A DNA stretch of 64,000 nucleotides from Gammaproteobacteria bacterium (GTDB lineage: Bacteria; Pseudomonadota; Gammaproteobacteria; Steroidobacterales; GCA-2729495), in assembly GCA_020853135.1 (NCBI GenBank), contig JADYZO010000060.1, forward strand, positions 1 through 64,000, read 5' to 3'. Below, piece after piece: positions 25,853-35,895 of the stretch (position 1 is its first letter; each line of letters starts with the position of its first letter). A program made the position numbers and the translations under genes. Under the pieces are notes generated by a model that was not told the origin of the DNA, searched no databases, and saw only the letters and a program-made list of their open reading frames with translations.

Positions 25853-26895
25853 GGGGCGCCGCTGCGCTGGAAACGCAGGATGCCGGCCGCATCACTGCTG
25901 CGGACCAGCTCCCCCTTGTGGTACAGGTGATTGAGGTGGGCGATGGACTCGCCCATTGCAAAGGGGATCTGCTGCGAGTCCAGGCGGCGGCTGAACAGCA
26001 CCTGCATGATGTCGGCCGCGCAGCGGGGTTCCCGGCAGGCGTCCAGCACCTCCTGCAGCCGCAGCGCATGGTGCCTGGCGAGGAACGCGAGCCGCGGGTG
26101 CAGGCCCGTGAACGGGGTGCCATGGGCCGGGAGCACCAGCGTCTGCGCCGGCAGCTCCCCGAAGCGATCGAGCGATGCCAGGAACAGGCGCACCGGATCA
26201 CCCTCGGGGTCGAGGTGCCAGACGCTGATGTGCGGGGTGATCGCCGGCAGGATCTGGTCGCCGGCCAGGAGCACATCCAGCGCGGAGCAGTGCAGCGTCG
26301 CATGTTCGGGCGAGTGCCCGCGCCCGACGATGACCTGCCAGTCATGCGCGCCGATGCGCAGCACCTGCCCGTCCTGGAGAACGTTGAAGTCCGGCGGAAC
26401 CCCCGCAACGTTGCGGCGGTAGGAGGCGCCCCAGTTGGCCATGCCGGCCAGGTGCTCACCGGCAAGGCCATGCCTGCGGAAGAAGTCCGTGCGGACCTGG
26501 TTGTCCTCGCTGAACAGGCGGGCGGCCACGCGGTGTTCGCCCGCCGTCATCCAGATCCCGCAGTCCGCCTGTCCGGCGAGCCATGCCGCGAGTCCGATGT
26601 GGTCGGGGTGGTAGTGCGTGACGATGATGCGCGTCACGGGCCGCCCCAGCATCGGGCCCGCACGCAGCGCGAGCCAGAGGTCGCGGATCGGCTGGGAGTT
26701 CAGGCCCGTGTCGACGATGCACCAGCCATCGCCATCCTCGATCAGCCACAGGTTGATGTGGTTGAGCGCAAAGGGCAGCGGCATGCGCAGCCAGAACACC
26801 CCGGGCGCCACTTCGATCGTCGCTGCCGGGGCCGGGAGCGCCGGGAACGGGCAGACGATGCCGTCACTCGCCTGCAGGGGCATGCTGTTGCTCAC
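25849..26895 (-). CDS. Cytoplasmic MBL-fold metallo-hydrolase
   Basis: 348 aa. No signal peptide. Metal motif VTHYHPDHIG (His94, His96, Asp98, His99), further ligands in GRGHSPEHATLH and LLAGDQILP, and a terminal VLPAHGTPF. This glyoxalase II/lactonase-like group often hydrolyses CoA or glutathione thioesters or lactones. The start is GTG 26895 (MSNSMPLQ); ATG 26883 would also work. It is the first gene of a minus-strand pair with ligase 1. The coupling suggests that hydrolysis of an ester or lactone feeds the acid to the ligase; this is inference. Confidence 0.88.
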   Translation of the reverse strand: MSNSMPLQASDGIVCPFPALPAPAATIEVAPGVFWLRMPLPFALNHINLWLIEDGDGWCIVDTGLNSQPIRDLWLALRAGPMLGRPVTRIIVTHYHPDHIGLAAWLAGQADCGIWMTAGEHRVAARLFSEDNQVRTDFFRRHGLAGEHLAGMANWGASYRRNVAGVPPDFNVLQDGQVLRIGAHDWQVIVGRGHSPEHATLHCSALDVLLAGDQILPAITPHISVWHLDPEGDPVRLFLASLDRFGELPAQTLVLPAHGTPFTGLHPRLAFLARHHALRLQEVLDACREPRCAADIMQVLFSRRLDSQQIPFAMGESIAHLNHLYHKGELVRSSDAAGILRFQRSGAP

Positions 26896-27062
26896 TGGGC
26901 GTCCACCGGGAAGCAGGGTTGGCGGGGCGCGGGATGCGCGACAAGGGAGCCTTTCAGCGGCATTCTAGGCAATCATGCACAGGGGCTCAACGAAGGCCGG
27001 CGCAGGGTCCCGGCCAGCCGGGCCGGGGCCGGGCGTCATGCTGGACGCTGGCGGGGTTCCTT

Positions 27063-27096
27063 GTTTAACATGGTTTAACATGTCAATACAATTGAC
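27063..27096. promoter_or_regulatory. Operator site d plus a tandem 10-bp repeat, divergent promoter region
   Basis: GTCAATACAATTGAC (27082-27096) is a perfect 6+3+6 palindrome between the divergent MBL gene (start 26895) and thiolase gene (start 27150). Directly before it GTTTAACATG is repeated twice head to tail (27063-27072, 27073-27082), one helical turn apart, overlapping the palindrome by one base. The remaining approximately 250-bp gap (26896-27149) holds no gene that I can see. Confidence 0.78.
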
Positions 27097-27149
27097 TACT
27101 GAAGACGACCTCGAGCCGGGTCACCGGCCGCACATCGGAGGCCACCAGA

Positions 27150-28358
27150 ATGACTGAGGCGTTCATTTTCGATCACGTGCGCACGCCGCGCGGACGCGGC
27201 AAGCCGAACGGCAGCCTGCACGAGATCCCCTCCATCGAGCTGGCCACGCAGGCGCTGCGGGCCATCCGCGACCGCAACTCGCTGGACACCGGCCGGGTCG
27301 ACGATGTCGTGCTCGGTTGCGTCGGGCCGATCGGCGAGCAGGGCGCCAATATCGCGCGCGTCGCCACGCTCAATGCGGGCTACGCCATCAGCGTCCCCGG
27401 CAAGCAGCTCAACCGCTTCTGCGCCTCGGGGCTGGAGGCGGTCAACACCGCCGCGGCGCAGGTGATGTCCGGCCAGTCGGACCTCTGCATCGCCGGAGGC
27501 GTGGAGGCCCTCTCGCGCGTGGCCATGGGTTCCGATGGCGGCGCCTGGGCGGTGGATCCCGCGGTGGCGCACCGCACGCGCTACATCCCGCAGGGCATCA
27601 GCGCGGACCTGCTCGCAACCCTCTACGGCATCACGCGGGACGCGGTGGACCGCTATGCGCTCGAGAGCCAGCGCCGGGCTGCCCACGCCTGGGAGCAGGG
27701 GCATTTCCGCCGGTCCATCGTCCCCGTCGTCGACCAGCTGGGCCTCACGGTCCTGGATCGCGATGAGCACATGCGCCCCGGCACGACCCTCGAGGAGCTG
27801 GCGGGCCTGAAGCCCTCCTTCGACCGCATGGGCGAGGACTTCGGCTTCGACGCCATCGCCCTGCAGCGCTATCCGCAGGTCGAGCGCATCGACCACATAC
27901 ATCATGCGGGCAACTCCAGCGGCATCGTCGACGGCGCTGCCGCGACGCTCATCGGCACGCGGGAGATGGGCAAGGCGCTGGGGCTGACCCCGCGGGCGCG
28001 CATCGTCGGCTTCGCCTCGACGGGCACCGAGCCGACCATCATGCTGACGGGGCCGGCGCCCTCGGCGGAGAAGGTGCTCGGGCGCTGCGGGATGAAGGTG
28101 GGCGACATCGACCTGTTCGAGGTCAACGAAGCCTTCGCGGCCGTCGTGCTCCGGTTCATGCAGGCGCTGGACGTCCCTCACGACAAGGTCAATGTCAACG
28201 GCGGGGCCATTGCGCTCGGCCATCCGCTGGGGGCGACCGGCGCCATGATCCTCGGCACCGCGCTCGATGAACTCGAGCGGCGCGACCTGCGCACGGCGCT
28301 GGTGACCCTCTGCGTGGGCGCCGGCATGGGTACCGCCACCATCATCGAGCGTGTCTGA
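27150..28358 (+). CDS. Acetyl-CoA C-acyltransferase (thiolase)
   Basis: 402 aa. Nucleophilic cysteine in [13 protein letters not shown] (Cys91), [39 protein letters not shown] with the catalytic His, and [15 protein letters not shown] with the second Cys. A degradative (FadA-like) thiolase is favoured because it directly precedes a FadB-like fusion protein (2-bp gap). GGAGG upstream supports ATG 27150. It opens the plus-strand operon behind operator d and cleaves the 3-oxoacyl-CoA at the end of each beta-oxidation turn. Confidence 0.94.
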   Translation: MTEAFIFDHVRTPRGRGKPNGSLHEIPSIELATQALRAIRDRNSLDTGRVDDVVLGCVGPIGEQGANIARVATLNAGYAISVPGKQLNRFCASGLEAVNTAAAQVMSGQSDLCIAGGVEALSRVAMGSDGGAWAVDPAVAHRTRYIPQGISADLLATLYGITRDAVDRYALESQRRAAHAWEQGHFRRSIVPVVDQLGLTVLDRDEHMRPGTTLEELAGLKPSFDRMGEDFGFDAIALQRYPQVERIDHIHHAGNSSGIVDGAAATLIGTREMGKALGLTPRARIVGFASTGTEPTIMLTGPAPSAEKVLGRCGMKVGDIDLFEVNEAFAAVVLRFMQALDVPHDKVNVNGGAIALGHPLGATGAMILGTALDELERRDLRTALVTLCVGAGMGTATIIERV

Positions 28359-28360
28359 CC

Positions 28361-30535
28361 ATGAACAATCCAACTGCCATGAACGACCCCATCCGCCTCG
28401 ACATCGATGCCGCGGGCATCGCCACGCTGACCATCGATGTCCCCGGCAAGTCGATGAACGTCATCGACCAGGCCTTCATGGCCTGCCTGAAGTCGCTCGT
28501 CGAGACGGTGGCCACGGACCAGCGCATCAAGGGGGCGATCATCACCACGGGCAAGGCGGATTTCGTGGCCGGCGCCGACCTCAAGTGGCTGCTGCAGGAC
28601 ATGTCCCGGCAGGCGCCGGTGGCCGATCTGTACGCGTCCAACTCCATCCTCAATGGCGTCCTGCGGCGCCTGGAAACCTGTGGCAAGCCGGTCGTGGCCG
28701 CCATCCGGGGCACGGCGCTCGGCGGCGGACTGGAACTTGCGCTCGCCTGCCATCGGCGCATCGCCGCACGCTCGGCCAAGGCACGCATCGGCCTGCCGGA
28801 GGTCACGGTCGGCCTGTTGCCCGGTGCGGGCGGCACGCAGCGACTGCCGCGCATGATCGGCATCCAGCGGGCGCTCGAACTGCTGACGAAGGGCACCCAC
28901 CTTTCCGTGGACGAGGCGCATGCCCTCGGCATCATCAACGAGGTCGTCGATGCGGCCGAGCTGATCGGCGCGGCCACCCGCTGGCTGCAGGCCGGCGCTG
29001 ATCCGGTGCAGCCCTGGGACAAGCGCGGCTTCAAGGTGCCTGGCGGTGCCGGGTTCGACAATCCGGCCACCGTGCAGCTCTTCACCGTGGCCACTGCGCT
29101 GACGGGCAAGGCGGCCGGCGACAACTACCCGGCACCGATGGCGATCCTCTCGGCGGTCTACGAAGGCACGACCGTGCCGATCGACGCCGGGCTGCGCATC
29201 GAGTCGCGCTACTTCACGACGCTGCTGGCCAACCCCGTGGCGCGCAACATGACGCGCACGCTGTTCGTGAACAAGCAGGCGGCCGACAAGCTGGTGCGCC
29301 GGCCAAAGGGCGTGCCGGAGAGCCGCGTCGGCAAGCTTGGCATCCTGGGCGCGGGCATGATGGGTGCCGGCATCGCCTATTGCAGTGCCGGGGCCGGCAT
29401 CCAGACCGTGCTGCTCGACCGCACGCAGGAGGAGGCCGGGCGCGGCAAGGGCTACTCGGAGAAGCTGGTGAAGCGCGCGGTGGAGAAGTCGCGCATGACG
29501 GAGGCCAGGGCCCAGGCGCTCCTCGGCAACATCCGGCCCACGACCGATTACGCCGACCTGGCGGGCTGCGATCTCGTCATCGAGGCCGTGTTCGAGGACC
29601 GCGAGATCAAGAAGGGCGTCATCGAACAGGCCGACAAGGTGATCCCCGGGACGGCGATCCTCGCCTCGAACACCTCCACGCTGCCGATCTCCGGACTGGC
29701 GCAGATGGCGCGGCGGCCGAAGTCCTTCATCGGGCTGCACTTCTTCTCGCCGGTGGACCGCATGCCGCTGGTCGAGGTGATCCTCGGCAAGGAAACCTCC
29801 GAGGAGGCGCTGGCGCGCGCGCTCGACTTCGTCAGGCAGATCCGCAAGACCCCGATCGTCGTGCACGACAGCCGCAGCTTCTACACCAGCCGCGTCTTTG
29901 CCACCTATACCAACGAGGGCATGGCCCTGCTGAAGGATGGCGTGCACCCGGCGATCATCGAGAACGCGGCGGTCCAGGCGGGCATGGCGGTGGGACCGCT
30001 CGCGGTCAGCGACGAGGTGACCATCGAACTGATCTACAAGGTGGACCGCCAGTCGCGACTCGATCTCGGCAAGTCCTACAATGCGCCCTCGGCGATGGAC
30101 GTCGTGCACGAGATGGTGGAACGCCAGAAGCGCCCCGGCCGGCGGTTCGGCAAGGGCTTCTACGACTACCCGGAGGGCCAGAAGAAGCGCCTTTGGCCGG
30201 GACTCGCGCAGGTCTGGCCGCTGGCCGCCGCACAACCCGACGTCGAGGAGGTCAAGCGCCGCCTGCTCTACATCCAGGCACTGGAAACCGCCCGCTGCCA
30301 CGAGGAGGGCGTGATCACCGCGCCGGCCGATGCCGACATCGGTTCCATCCTGGGCTGGGGCTTCCCTTCCTGGACGGGGGGCACGCTCTCGCTCATCGAT
30401 ACCGTCGGCGCTGCGGCTTTCGTCGCCGAGTGCGAGCGCATGGCGAAGGCCCATGGTCCGAGGTTTGTACCGACGGAGGGCCTGCGCCGCATGGCGGGCC
30501 GCGGCGAACTCTACTTCCCCGTCACCACGAACTGA
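28361..30535 (+). CDS. FadB-like bifunctional enoyl-CoA hydratase / 3-hydroxyacyl-CoA dehydrogenase
   Basis: 724 aa. N-terminal crotonase domain (about 1-290) with [27 protein letters not shown] and [21 protein letters not shown], including the catalytic glutamate. Then a Rossmann domain beginning [15 protein letters not shown] at about 326-340, [28 protein letters not shown], and C-terminal HADH domains ending in [12 protein letters not shown]. It performs the hydration and NAD-dependent oxidation steps. Translation begins 2 bp after the thiolase stop (ATG 28361; ATG 28379 is a second candidate), consistent with a two-subunit complex. Confidence 0.94.
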   Translation: MNNPTAMNDPIRLDIDAAGIATLTIDVPGKSMNVIDQAFMACLKSLVETVATDQRIKGAIITTGKADFVAGADLKWLLQDMSRQAPVADLYASNSILNGVLRRLETCGKPVVAAIRGTALGGGLELALACHRRIAARSAKARIGLPEVTVGLLPGAGGTQRLPRMIGIQRALELLTKGTHLSVDEAHALGIINEVVDAAELIGAATRWLQAGADPVQPWDKRGFKVPGGAGFDNPATVQLFTVATALTGKAAGDNYPAPMAILSAVYEGTTVPIDAGLRIESRYFTTLLANPVARNMTRTLFVNKQAADKLVRRPKGVPESRVGKLGILGAGMMGAGIAYCSAGAGIQTVLLDRTQEEAGRGKGYSEKLVKRAVEKSRMTEARAQALLGNIRPTTDYADLAGCDLVIEAVFEDREIKKGVIEQADKVIPGTAILASNTSTLPISGLAQMARRPKSFIGLHFFSPVDRMPLVEVILGKETSEEALARALDFVRQIRKTPIVVHDSRSFYTSRVFATYTNEGMALLKDGVHPAIIENAAVQAGMAVGPLAVSDEVTIELIYKVDRQSRLDLGKSYNAPSAMDVVHEMVERQKRPGRRFGKGFYDYPEGQKKRLWPGLAQVWPLAAAQPDVEEVKRRLLYIQALETARCHEEGVITAPADADIGSILGWGFPSWTGGTLSLIDTVGAAAFVAECERMAKAHGPRFVPTEGLRRMAGRGELYFPVTTN

Positions 30536-30553
30536 GGCGGGAAGACCGGACGC

Positions 30554-31207
30554 GTGGCGAGGCTGCTGCACATCGAGGCGAGCCCACGGGGCGCGGAGTC
30601 GTTCTCGGCGCGGGCTGCGGCGGCCTTCGTCGACGAGTACCGGCGCAGCCACCCGCAGGACGAGATCGAGCAGCTCCGGCTGTTCGAACATGGCCTGCCC
30701 GACTTCGATGCCGAGGCCGCCGCGCAGAAGATGCAGCACATCGCGCAACTGATGCGCGGCGAGCAGGGCGTGGCGCCGATCGGCAAGTGGGCCGGTGTGG
30801 TCGCCGAGATCGAACGGCTGAAGGCGGCCGACAAGGTGCTGATTTCCACGCCGATGTGGAACTTTTCCCTGCCTTACCGGCTCAAGCATTACCTGGACAT
30901 CGTCCTGCAGCCGGGACTCACCTTCTACGTCAACCGGCGTGGCGAGTACATCGGCATGGTGCGCGGCAAGCCCATGCAGCTGGTCATCGCCAGCGGCAGT
31001 GCCTACGCGCCGGGCTTCCCCCGCGCCGATGGCGGCACCAAGACCGACTTCCTGCAGGCCTACCTGCAGCACGTCGGGCGCTGGATGGGTTTCGAGGACA
31101 TCCGGGTGATCCGCATCCAGCCGACGGCAAACCCGGTGCCCGGCGAGGCGGATGCCCTGATGCGGGGCGGTATCGAGGAGGCACGCGCGGCGGCCCGCTT
31201 GTTCTAG
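30554..31207 (+). CDS. FMN-dependent NADH azoreductase-like flavodoxin-fold oxidoreductase
   Basis: 217 aa. N-terminal [31 protein letters not shown] resembles the FMN-phosphate loop of AzoR/NQO-type enzymes; [29 protein letters not shown] is the most diagnostic segment (MWN..P..LK..LD), and SGSAYAPGF follows. Such proteins reduce quinones and azo or nitro compounds with NAD(P)H. It starts at GTG 30554, 18 bp after the FadB-like gene, and is the third gene of that operon. A role in keeping quinone by-products reduced is possible. Confidence 0.88.
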   Translation: MARLLHIEASPRGAESFSARAAAAFVDEYRRSHPQDEIEQLRLFEHGLPDFDAEAAAQKMQHIAQLMRGEQGVAPIGKWAGVVAEIERLKAADKVLISTPMWNFSLPYRLKHYLDIVLQPGLTFYVNRRGEYIGMVRGKPMQLVIASGSAYAPGFPRADGGTKTDFLQAYLQHVGRWMGFEDIRVIRIQPTANPVPGEADALMRGGIEEARAAARLF

Positions 31208-31321
31208 TCGCCGTCTGGCTGCGGGAGCTGTTCGCCGCCCACTGCCTGTTGCCTGCTGCCACCCACGTTTGCCGCCTGGTCACCCCGCATGTAGCGCTGC
31301 CGCAGGGCGCTGTCCGGTGCT

Positions 31322-31327
31322 TATAAT
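31322..31327 (+). promoter_or_regulatory. Candidate -10 element before the second MarR gene
   Basis: An exact TATAAT lies 81 bp upstream of the MarR gene at 31409, in the 201-bp gap after the azoreductase-like gene. No good -35 hexamer is seen at the right spacing, so this is a modest candidate. No GTCAAT palindrome occurs in this gap, unlike the other island promoters. Confidence 0.35.
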
Positions 31328-31408
31328 GCGCACCCTGCAACCACGGACACGGCTGCACGGCGCTCTCCTGGTCGCCGGGGCCGGCGCCGGCATGGCAACG
31401 GAGCGCGC

Positions 31409-31954
31409 ATGGATGGCCTGACCTACCTGATCGTACCCCTGCTGCAGGGCTTCGAGTGGTTCGACGAGAGCCTCCAGCGCAGCCTGCAGGCGCGCGGTTG
31501 GCCGCAGCTCACCCAGCCCGAATCCAGCGTGATGATCCACATCATCCTCGGCATCAACCGCCCGGCGGATATCGCCCGGAGCATGGGCCTGACGCGCCAG
31601 GCCGTGCACATGACCATCAAGCAGGTCATCGGCAAGGGCATCTTCGAGCTGCGTGGCGACCCGCATGACAAGCGCAGCAAGATCGTGGTCCTCACGACCG
31701 TTGGCCGTGCGATGCGCCGCGATGCCCAGGCCACCATCCAGTACCTGACCGAGCAGCTTGCGGCGCGGATCGGGCGCCGGTACGTCGATGGCCTCAAGGC
31801 GGCCTTCGCCAGGGACTGGGGGCCACCCATCATCTGTCCGCCCGCCTACCGGCGCCGCAAGGCCGCAGCGGCGCGCAGCGCCCCGGGCCGGCTCAGCGGT
31901 GCAAGGCCGCGCGCCCCGAGCCGGCGCAACGGTGCCGCGGCGGCAGGCCGTTAG
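31409..31954 (+). CDS. MarR family transcriptional regulator (paralogue 2)
   Basis: 181 aa. Helix-turn-helix RPADIARSMGLTRQAVHMTIKQVIGKGIFEL and wing DPHDKRSKIVVLTTVGR. The shared N-terminus with the regulator at 18320 (FEWFDESLQRSLQARGWPQL against FYWFDEGLHKSLAAGGWPQL) marks a paralogue pair; the C-terminal 35 residues are an Arg/Ala-rich tail. It sits in the centre of the island after the azoreductase-like gene and converges on ligase 2. It is the alternative candidate for recognising the island palindromes. Confidence 0.9.
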   Translation: MDGLTYLIVPLLQGFEWFDESLQRSLQARGWPQLTQPESSVMIHIILGINRPADIARSMGLTRQAVHMTIKQVIGKGIFELRGDPHDKRSKIVVLTTVGRAMRRDAQATIQYLTEQLAARIGRRYVDGLKAAFARDWGPPIICPPAYRRRKAAAARSAPGRLSGARPRAPSRRNGAAAAGR

Positions 31955-31987
31955 CGTCCGCCCCGCGGCAGCCTGTCGGCTGCGCCC

Positions 31988-33532
31988 TCAGACCGCACGT
32001 TCGCGACCCGACCAATGGGGGGCGCGCAGGTCGCGCTTGAGCACCTTGCCGGCGGCGCTGCGGGGGAGTCGCTCCGCGCGGATTTCCAGGCTCCTCGGGC
32101 ACTTGTAGGTGGCGAGCTGCTCCCGGCAGAAGGCGTCGAGGGCCGGGAAATCCAGCTGCGCCCCTGCCTTCAGCACGACGATGGCGTGCACGCGCTCGCC
32201 CCAGCGCTCGTCGGGAACGCCGATGACGGCGCACTCATCCACGGAGGGGTGCCGGGACACCACGTTCTCGACCTCGATCGAGTACACGTTCTCCGCGCCG
32301 GTGATGATCATGTCCTTCTTGCGGTCGGTGATGTAGACGAAGCCGTCCTCGTCCATGAAGCCCACGTCCTGCGTGTACAGCCAGCCCTCGCGCAGGACCT
32401 TGGCGGTTTCCTCCGGCTGCCGCCAGTACCCGGCCATGACGTTGTCGCCGCGGCCGATGATCTCCCCGACCTGCCGCCGCGGCAGCTCACGGCCGTCCGG
32501 CCCGACCACCATGACCTCGAAGCCATAGCTGGCCTGGCCGGCCGACTTCATCTTTTCCGGGTCGGCCCCGGGCCGGTGGTGGCGCGGCCCGAGGAAGGTG
32601 TGCGAAGGCATCTCGGTGAGCCCGAATCCCTGGATGAAGTCGACGCCGGGGAAACGCTGCCGGGCGACTTCATAGGTTCCGAGCGGCATGGGCGCTCCCC
32701 CGTAGCCGAGTGCGCGCAGCGAGGAGACATCCGTGGTGGCGGATGCGGGATGCTTGGCCAGCCGGTCGATCACCGCCGGGACCGTGCACAGGTGGGTGAT
32801 GCGCTCGCGGGCGATCAGCTCGAGGATCTTCGCCTCGTTGAGCTGGCGCACGAAGACGTGCGTGCCCGCCACCATCGTGGCCATGAACGTGCCGATGTCG
32901 CCCAGGTGGAACATCGGAGCGCAGTGCAGGATCACGCAATCCTCGTCCACCTGGATGCACATGACCAGGTTCACGGCCATCGCCGCGAGATTGCCATGGG
33001 TGAGCATCACGCCCTTGGGCCGCCCGCTGGTGCCGCTGGTGTAGAAGATTCCGGCGAGGTCACTGCCTTCACGCGGCACTTCCGCCGCCGGCCCATGGCC
33101 GGCGATGAGGTCCTCGATGCCCTGGTCAGCGGGTTCGCCGGCACCGTCGAGCCCGATGCAGGCCAGCCCGAGTGCGGGCTCCCGGCGCAGCGCGGCCACC
33201 ACCGGGGCGAACTCGGCACCGAAGAACAGCATGCGCGCGCCGGAATCGGCGAGCTGCGCCCGCAGTTCCTCCACCCTGAGCCGCGTGTTCAGCGGCACGA
33301 TGACCGCCCCGGCCCAGAGGATGGCAAAGTAGGTCTCGAAAAAGAGGTCGCAGTTGTGGGCCAGCACGGCCACCCGGTCTCCGGGAGCCAGGCCGCGTGC
33401 AAGCAGCCCCCCTGCCAGGCGGGCCACCCGCCGGCTGACTTCCTCCCAGGTCTGCCGCCGCGCGCCGTCGATGGTGGCCAGACCGTGCGGCCGGACCTGG
33501 ACTGCCCGGCAGAGACTCTGCGTCAGGCGCAT
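31988..33532 (-). CDS. AMP-dependent acyl-CoA synthetase/ligase 2
   Basis: 514 aa acid-CoA ligase. FYTSGTSGRPKGVMLTHGN at about 168-186, YGGAPMPLGTY, FIQGFGLTEM, GWLYTQDVGFMDEDGFVYITDRKKDMIITGAENVYSIEVEN, and terminal SAAGKVLKRDLR with the catalytic lysine. The second ligase of the island may activate a different intermediate from ligase 1, for example the acid released after ring or ester opening. ATG 33532 (MRLTQSLCRAVQVRPHG) is standard. Divergent from TonB receptor 2 across a 160-bp gap that holds an operator-like palindrome. Confidence 0.92.
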   Translation of the reverse strand: MRLTQSLCRAVQVRPHGLATIDGARRQTWEEVSRRVARLAGGLLARGLAPGDRVAVLAHNCDLFFETYFAILWAGAVIVPLNTRLRVEELRAQLADSGARMLFFGAEFAPVVAALRREPALGLACIGLDGAGEPADQGIEDLIAGHGPAAEVPREGSDLAGIFYTSGTSGRPKGVMLTHGNLAAMAVNLVMCIQVDEDCVILHCAPMFHLGDIGTFMATMVAGTHVFVRQLNEAKILELIARERITHLCTVPAVIDRLAKHPASATTDVSSLRALGYGGAPMPLGTYEVARQRFPGVDFIQGFGLTEMPSHTFLGPRHHRPGADPEKMKSAGQASYGFEVMVVGPDGRELPRRQVGEIIGRGDNVMAGYWRQPEETAKVLREGWLYTQDVGFMDEDGFVYITDRKKDMIITGAENVYSIEVENVVSRHPSVDECAVIGVPDERWGERVHAIVVLKAGAQLDFPALDAFCREQLATYKCPRSLEIRAERLPRSAAGKVLKRDLRAPHWSGRERAV

Positions 33533-33602
33533 GGGCTTTCTCCTCCAGCATCCCGGATGCTTTTCCCAATCCTACAGGCAATCGCCACGGGGTGGCCACT
33601 TC

Positions 33603-33618
33603 GTCAAGACCAGTTGAC
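33603..33618. promoter_or_regulatory. Operator-like palindrome GTCAA-N6-TTGAC (site e)
   Basis: GTCAAGACCAGTTGAC lies midway between ligase 2 (start 33532, minus) and TonB receptor 2 (start 33694, plus). Both half-sites are perfect but the spacer is 6, one more than in sites a-d, so binding by the same protein is less certain. Confidence 0.5.
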
Positions 33619-33693
33619 ACTAATGATGCCGGGTGCCACAGTCGCCAGCGCGTGGGGTCAGGGGCTGGCGGTCGCACGACCGAAGGGGGCCAT

Positions 33694-35847
33694 GTGAGCA
33701 AGCTGTTGCCATACCGGGTTGCTTGTGCCGGGTTGTCGCTCTTCATCCTCGGCCACGGCACTGCCGCCTACGCAGCGCCGGCGGCGGGCGCGAAAATGGA
33801 AGAGATCATCGTCACGGCGCAAAAGCGCGAGCAGCGCCTCCAGGACGTGCCGCTGGCGATTTCGGCCTATGGCAGCAAGGAACTCGAGGCACAGGCCGTG
33901 CAGGGCCTGTCTGACCTGAGTTCGAAGGCGCCGAACGTGATCCTGGCACCGGTGGGCGCGTTCCCGTACGCAGCCAACTTCTACGTCCGCGGGCTCGGTT
34001 TCTCGGACGTGGAATCCTCCTTCGAGCCGGCGGTGGGCGTCGAGATGAATGGCGTCTACCTGGCACGCAATTCCGGGGCGCTGATGGACTTCTTCGACAT
34101 CGAGGCCGTCGAGCTCCTGCGTGGCCCGCAGGGCACCCTGTATGGGCGGAACACGATCGGCGGCGTGCTGAGCCTGAGGACCAAGCGTCCCACCGGCAAG
34201 TTCGACGGCATGGTGCAGGGTACCCTGGGGGATCGCGGCCGCGTCGAAGGGCGTGGTGCCGTGGATTTCCCGATCCTCGAGGGCACGCTGTCCGGCCGCG
34301 TGTCACTGCTGTACAAGGACTACGACGGGTACTGGTACAACGACACCCTGCACCGGGAGATCGGTGACAACGAGGTCAAGGCGGGTCGCGCCACCTTCGT
34401 CTACGACGCGGGCGGCATCTTTGATGCGACGCTGATCGTCGACAAGTCCAGGGAACGGGGCAGTGGCCCGGGGATGAACAACGCCAGCCTGCCTTCCATG
34501 GTATTGCCGCTCCTCGGCTATCCGGCCGACCAGGGAGATCCCTACACCGTCCACGGTGACACCCCGCCGCTGATGGACCTCGACTCCAAGGGGCTGTCCC
34601 TCGAGGCCAACTGGCAGCTCGGTTTCGCGACACTGACCTCGATCACCGGCTACCGGAAATTCAAGGATCACGTCGTCACCGATTTCGACGCGAGCAACAT
34701 CCCCTTCTTCTTCGGTGATCGCAACCAGACCCACGAGCAGACCAGCGAGGAGCTGCGCCTGGCTTCGAAGAACGCCGGGGCGTTCGACTATGTCGTTGGC
34801 CTGTTCTATCTCGACCAGCACTATCGCATCACGAATGCGCAGGGCGGCGGCCTTTTCGGTGGCGCCACCCTGGCACAGCATGCCAGCCAGCAGAACACGG
34901 CCTATGCGCTGTTCGGCCAGCTGGACTATCACCTGACGGAGCAGTGGACGCTGACGGCAGGCGCGCGCTACAGCTACGAGGACAAGGACTTCATCAACCA
35001 GCCAGTCGGCTACACGACGTCCATGGAATACACCCACCATTGGGACGATCTTTCGCCCAAACTTGGTGTGAGCTACCAGTTCTCCCCCGACCTGATGGTC
35101 TACGCGCAGTGGTCGCAGGGCTTCCGCAGCGGCGGCTACAACGGGCGTGCCGGGACCTTCACCTCGGCGGGTCCGTTCGGTGCGGAGAACGTCGACAGCT
35201 ACGAGACCGGAGTGAAGAGCGAACTGGCCGACGGGCGGCTGCGCCTGAACGCCGCGGCGTTCTACAGCGACTACAAGGACATGCAGCTGACCGTGCAGGG
35301 CCTGACCCAGGCCAACACCTACGAATCGATCACCGCCAATGCCGGCAAGGCGACGATCAAGGGCGTCGAACTGGATGCAAGGCTGCTGGCCGGGGACTTC
35401 ACCTTCGACCTGGCGGTCGGCTACCTGGATGCCGGCTTTGACCGGTTTTTCGCGGCGCTGACCAGTTCGGGCATTCCGACCGACAATTCCAACCTGCCGT
35501 TGCCGTTCGCGCCGGACTGGACGGCCAGCCTGGGGGTCACCTACGCGGTGGACACGCCGCTGGGAGCACTGAGCCTGCAGACCAGCGCGACCTACACCGA
35601 CGACATGTACACCAGTTTTACGCCCTACAACGCCGTCTCTGATTTCACGGTGCGCAGGGCCAATGTGCTGGTCGACGCGGCAGTGGCGCTGACGCTGCCG
35701 GATGAGCACTGGAAGATCGCCCTCTGGGGCAAGAACCTCACCGACCGGGAGCTGGTCAACAACGTGTTCAGTGTCGGTCCGCTCTTCGCACCCGGCGTGT
35801 ACCAGCCGCCCAGGACCTGGGCGCTGGATGTCAGCTACCGGTTCTGA
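33694..35847 (+). CDS. TonB-dependent outer-membrane receptor 2
   Basis: 717 aa. Signal peptide to about HGTAAYAAPAAG, TonB box EEIIVTAQKR at 36-45, plug motifs NFYVRGLGFSDVE, VELLRGPQGTLYGRNTIGGVLSLRTKRP, barrel motifs MVYAQWSQGFRSGGYNGR and NVDSYETGVKSELADGR, and a C-terminal Phe (LDVSYRF). It belongs to the same broad receptor group as receptor 1 but is not a close copy. I place the start at GTG 33694 with AAGGGGG 5 nt upstream; the overlapping ATG at 33692 is out of frame and meets a stop at once, and the track start at 33592 lacks the signal peptide position. Likely function is substrate uptake for the island pathway. Confidence 0.92.
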   Translation: MSKLLPYRVACAGLSLFILGHGTAAYAAPAAGAKMEEIIVTAQKREQRLQDVPLAISAYGSKELEAQAVQGLSDLSSKAPNVILAPVGAFPYAANFYVRGLGFSDVESSFEPAVGVEMNGVYLARNSGALMDFFDIEAVELLRGPQGTLYGRNTIGGVLSLRTKRPTGKFDGMVQGTLGDRGRVEGRGAVDFPILEGTLSGRVSLLYKDYDGYWYNDTLHREIGDNEVKAGRATFVYDAGGIFDATLIVDKSRERGSGPGMNNASLPSMVLPLLGYPADQGDPYTVHGDTPPLMDLDSKGLSLEANWQLGFATLTSITGYRKFKDHVVTDFDASNIPFFFGDRNQTHEQTSEELRLASKNAGAFDYVVGLFYLDQHYRITNAQGGGLFGGATLAQHASQQNTAYALFGQLDYHLTEQWTLTAGARYSYEDKDFINQPVGYTTSMEYTHHWDDLSPKLGVSYQFSPDLMVYAQWSQGFRSGGYNGRAGTFTSAGPFGAENVDSYETGVKSELADGRLRLNAAAFYSDYKDMQLTVQGLTQANTYESITANAGKATIKGVELDARLLAGDFTFDLAVGYLDAGFDRFFAALTSSGIPTDNSNLPLPFAPDWTASLGVTYAVDTPLGALSLQTSATYTDDMYTSFTPYNAVSDFTVRRANVLVDAAVALTLPDEHWKIALWGKNLTDRELVNNVFSVGPLFAPGVYQPPRTWALDVSYRF

Positions 35848-35859
35848 GCGCTGCGACGG

Positions 35860-35883
35860 GCTGTCCGGCAGCTGCCGGACAGC
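35860..35883. terminator. Palindromic hairpin between convergent TonB receptor 2 and SMP-30 genes
   Basis: GCTGTCCGGCAGCTGCCGGACAGC is a perfect 24-bp palindrome in the 48-bp gap between the two convergent genes. No T-run is seen on either side; it may serve as a bidirectional stop or 3'-end stabiliser. Confidence 0.5.
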
Positions 35884-35895
35884 GGCGGTTGGGCA

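Noticed and set aside
28178-31072. 964-aa minus-strand ORF
   Set aside because: Antisense to the FadB-like and azoreductase-like genes, which have clear motifs; no family features on this strand.
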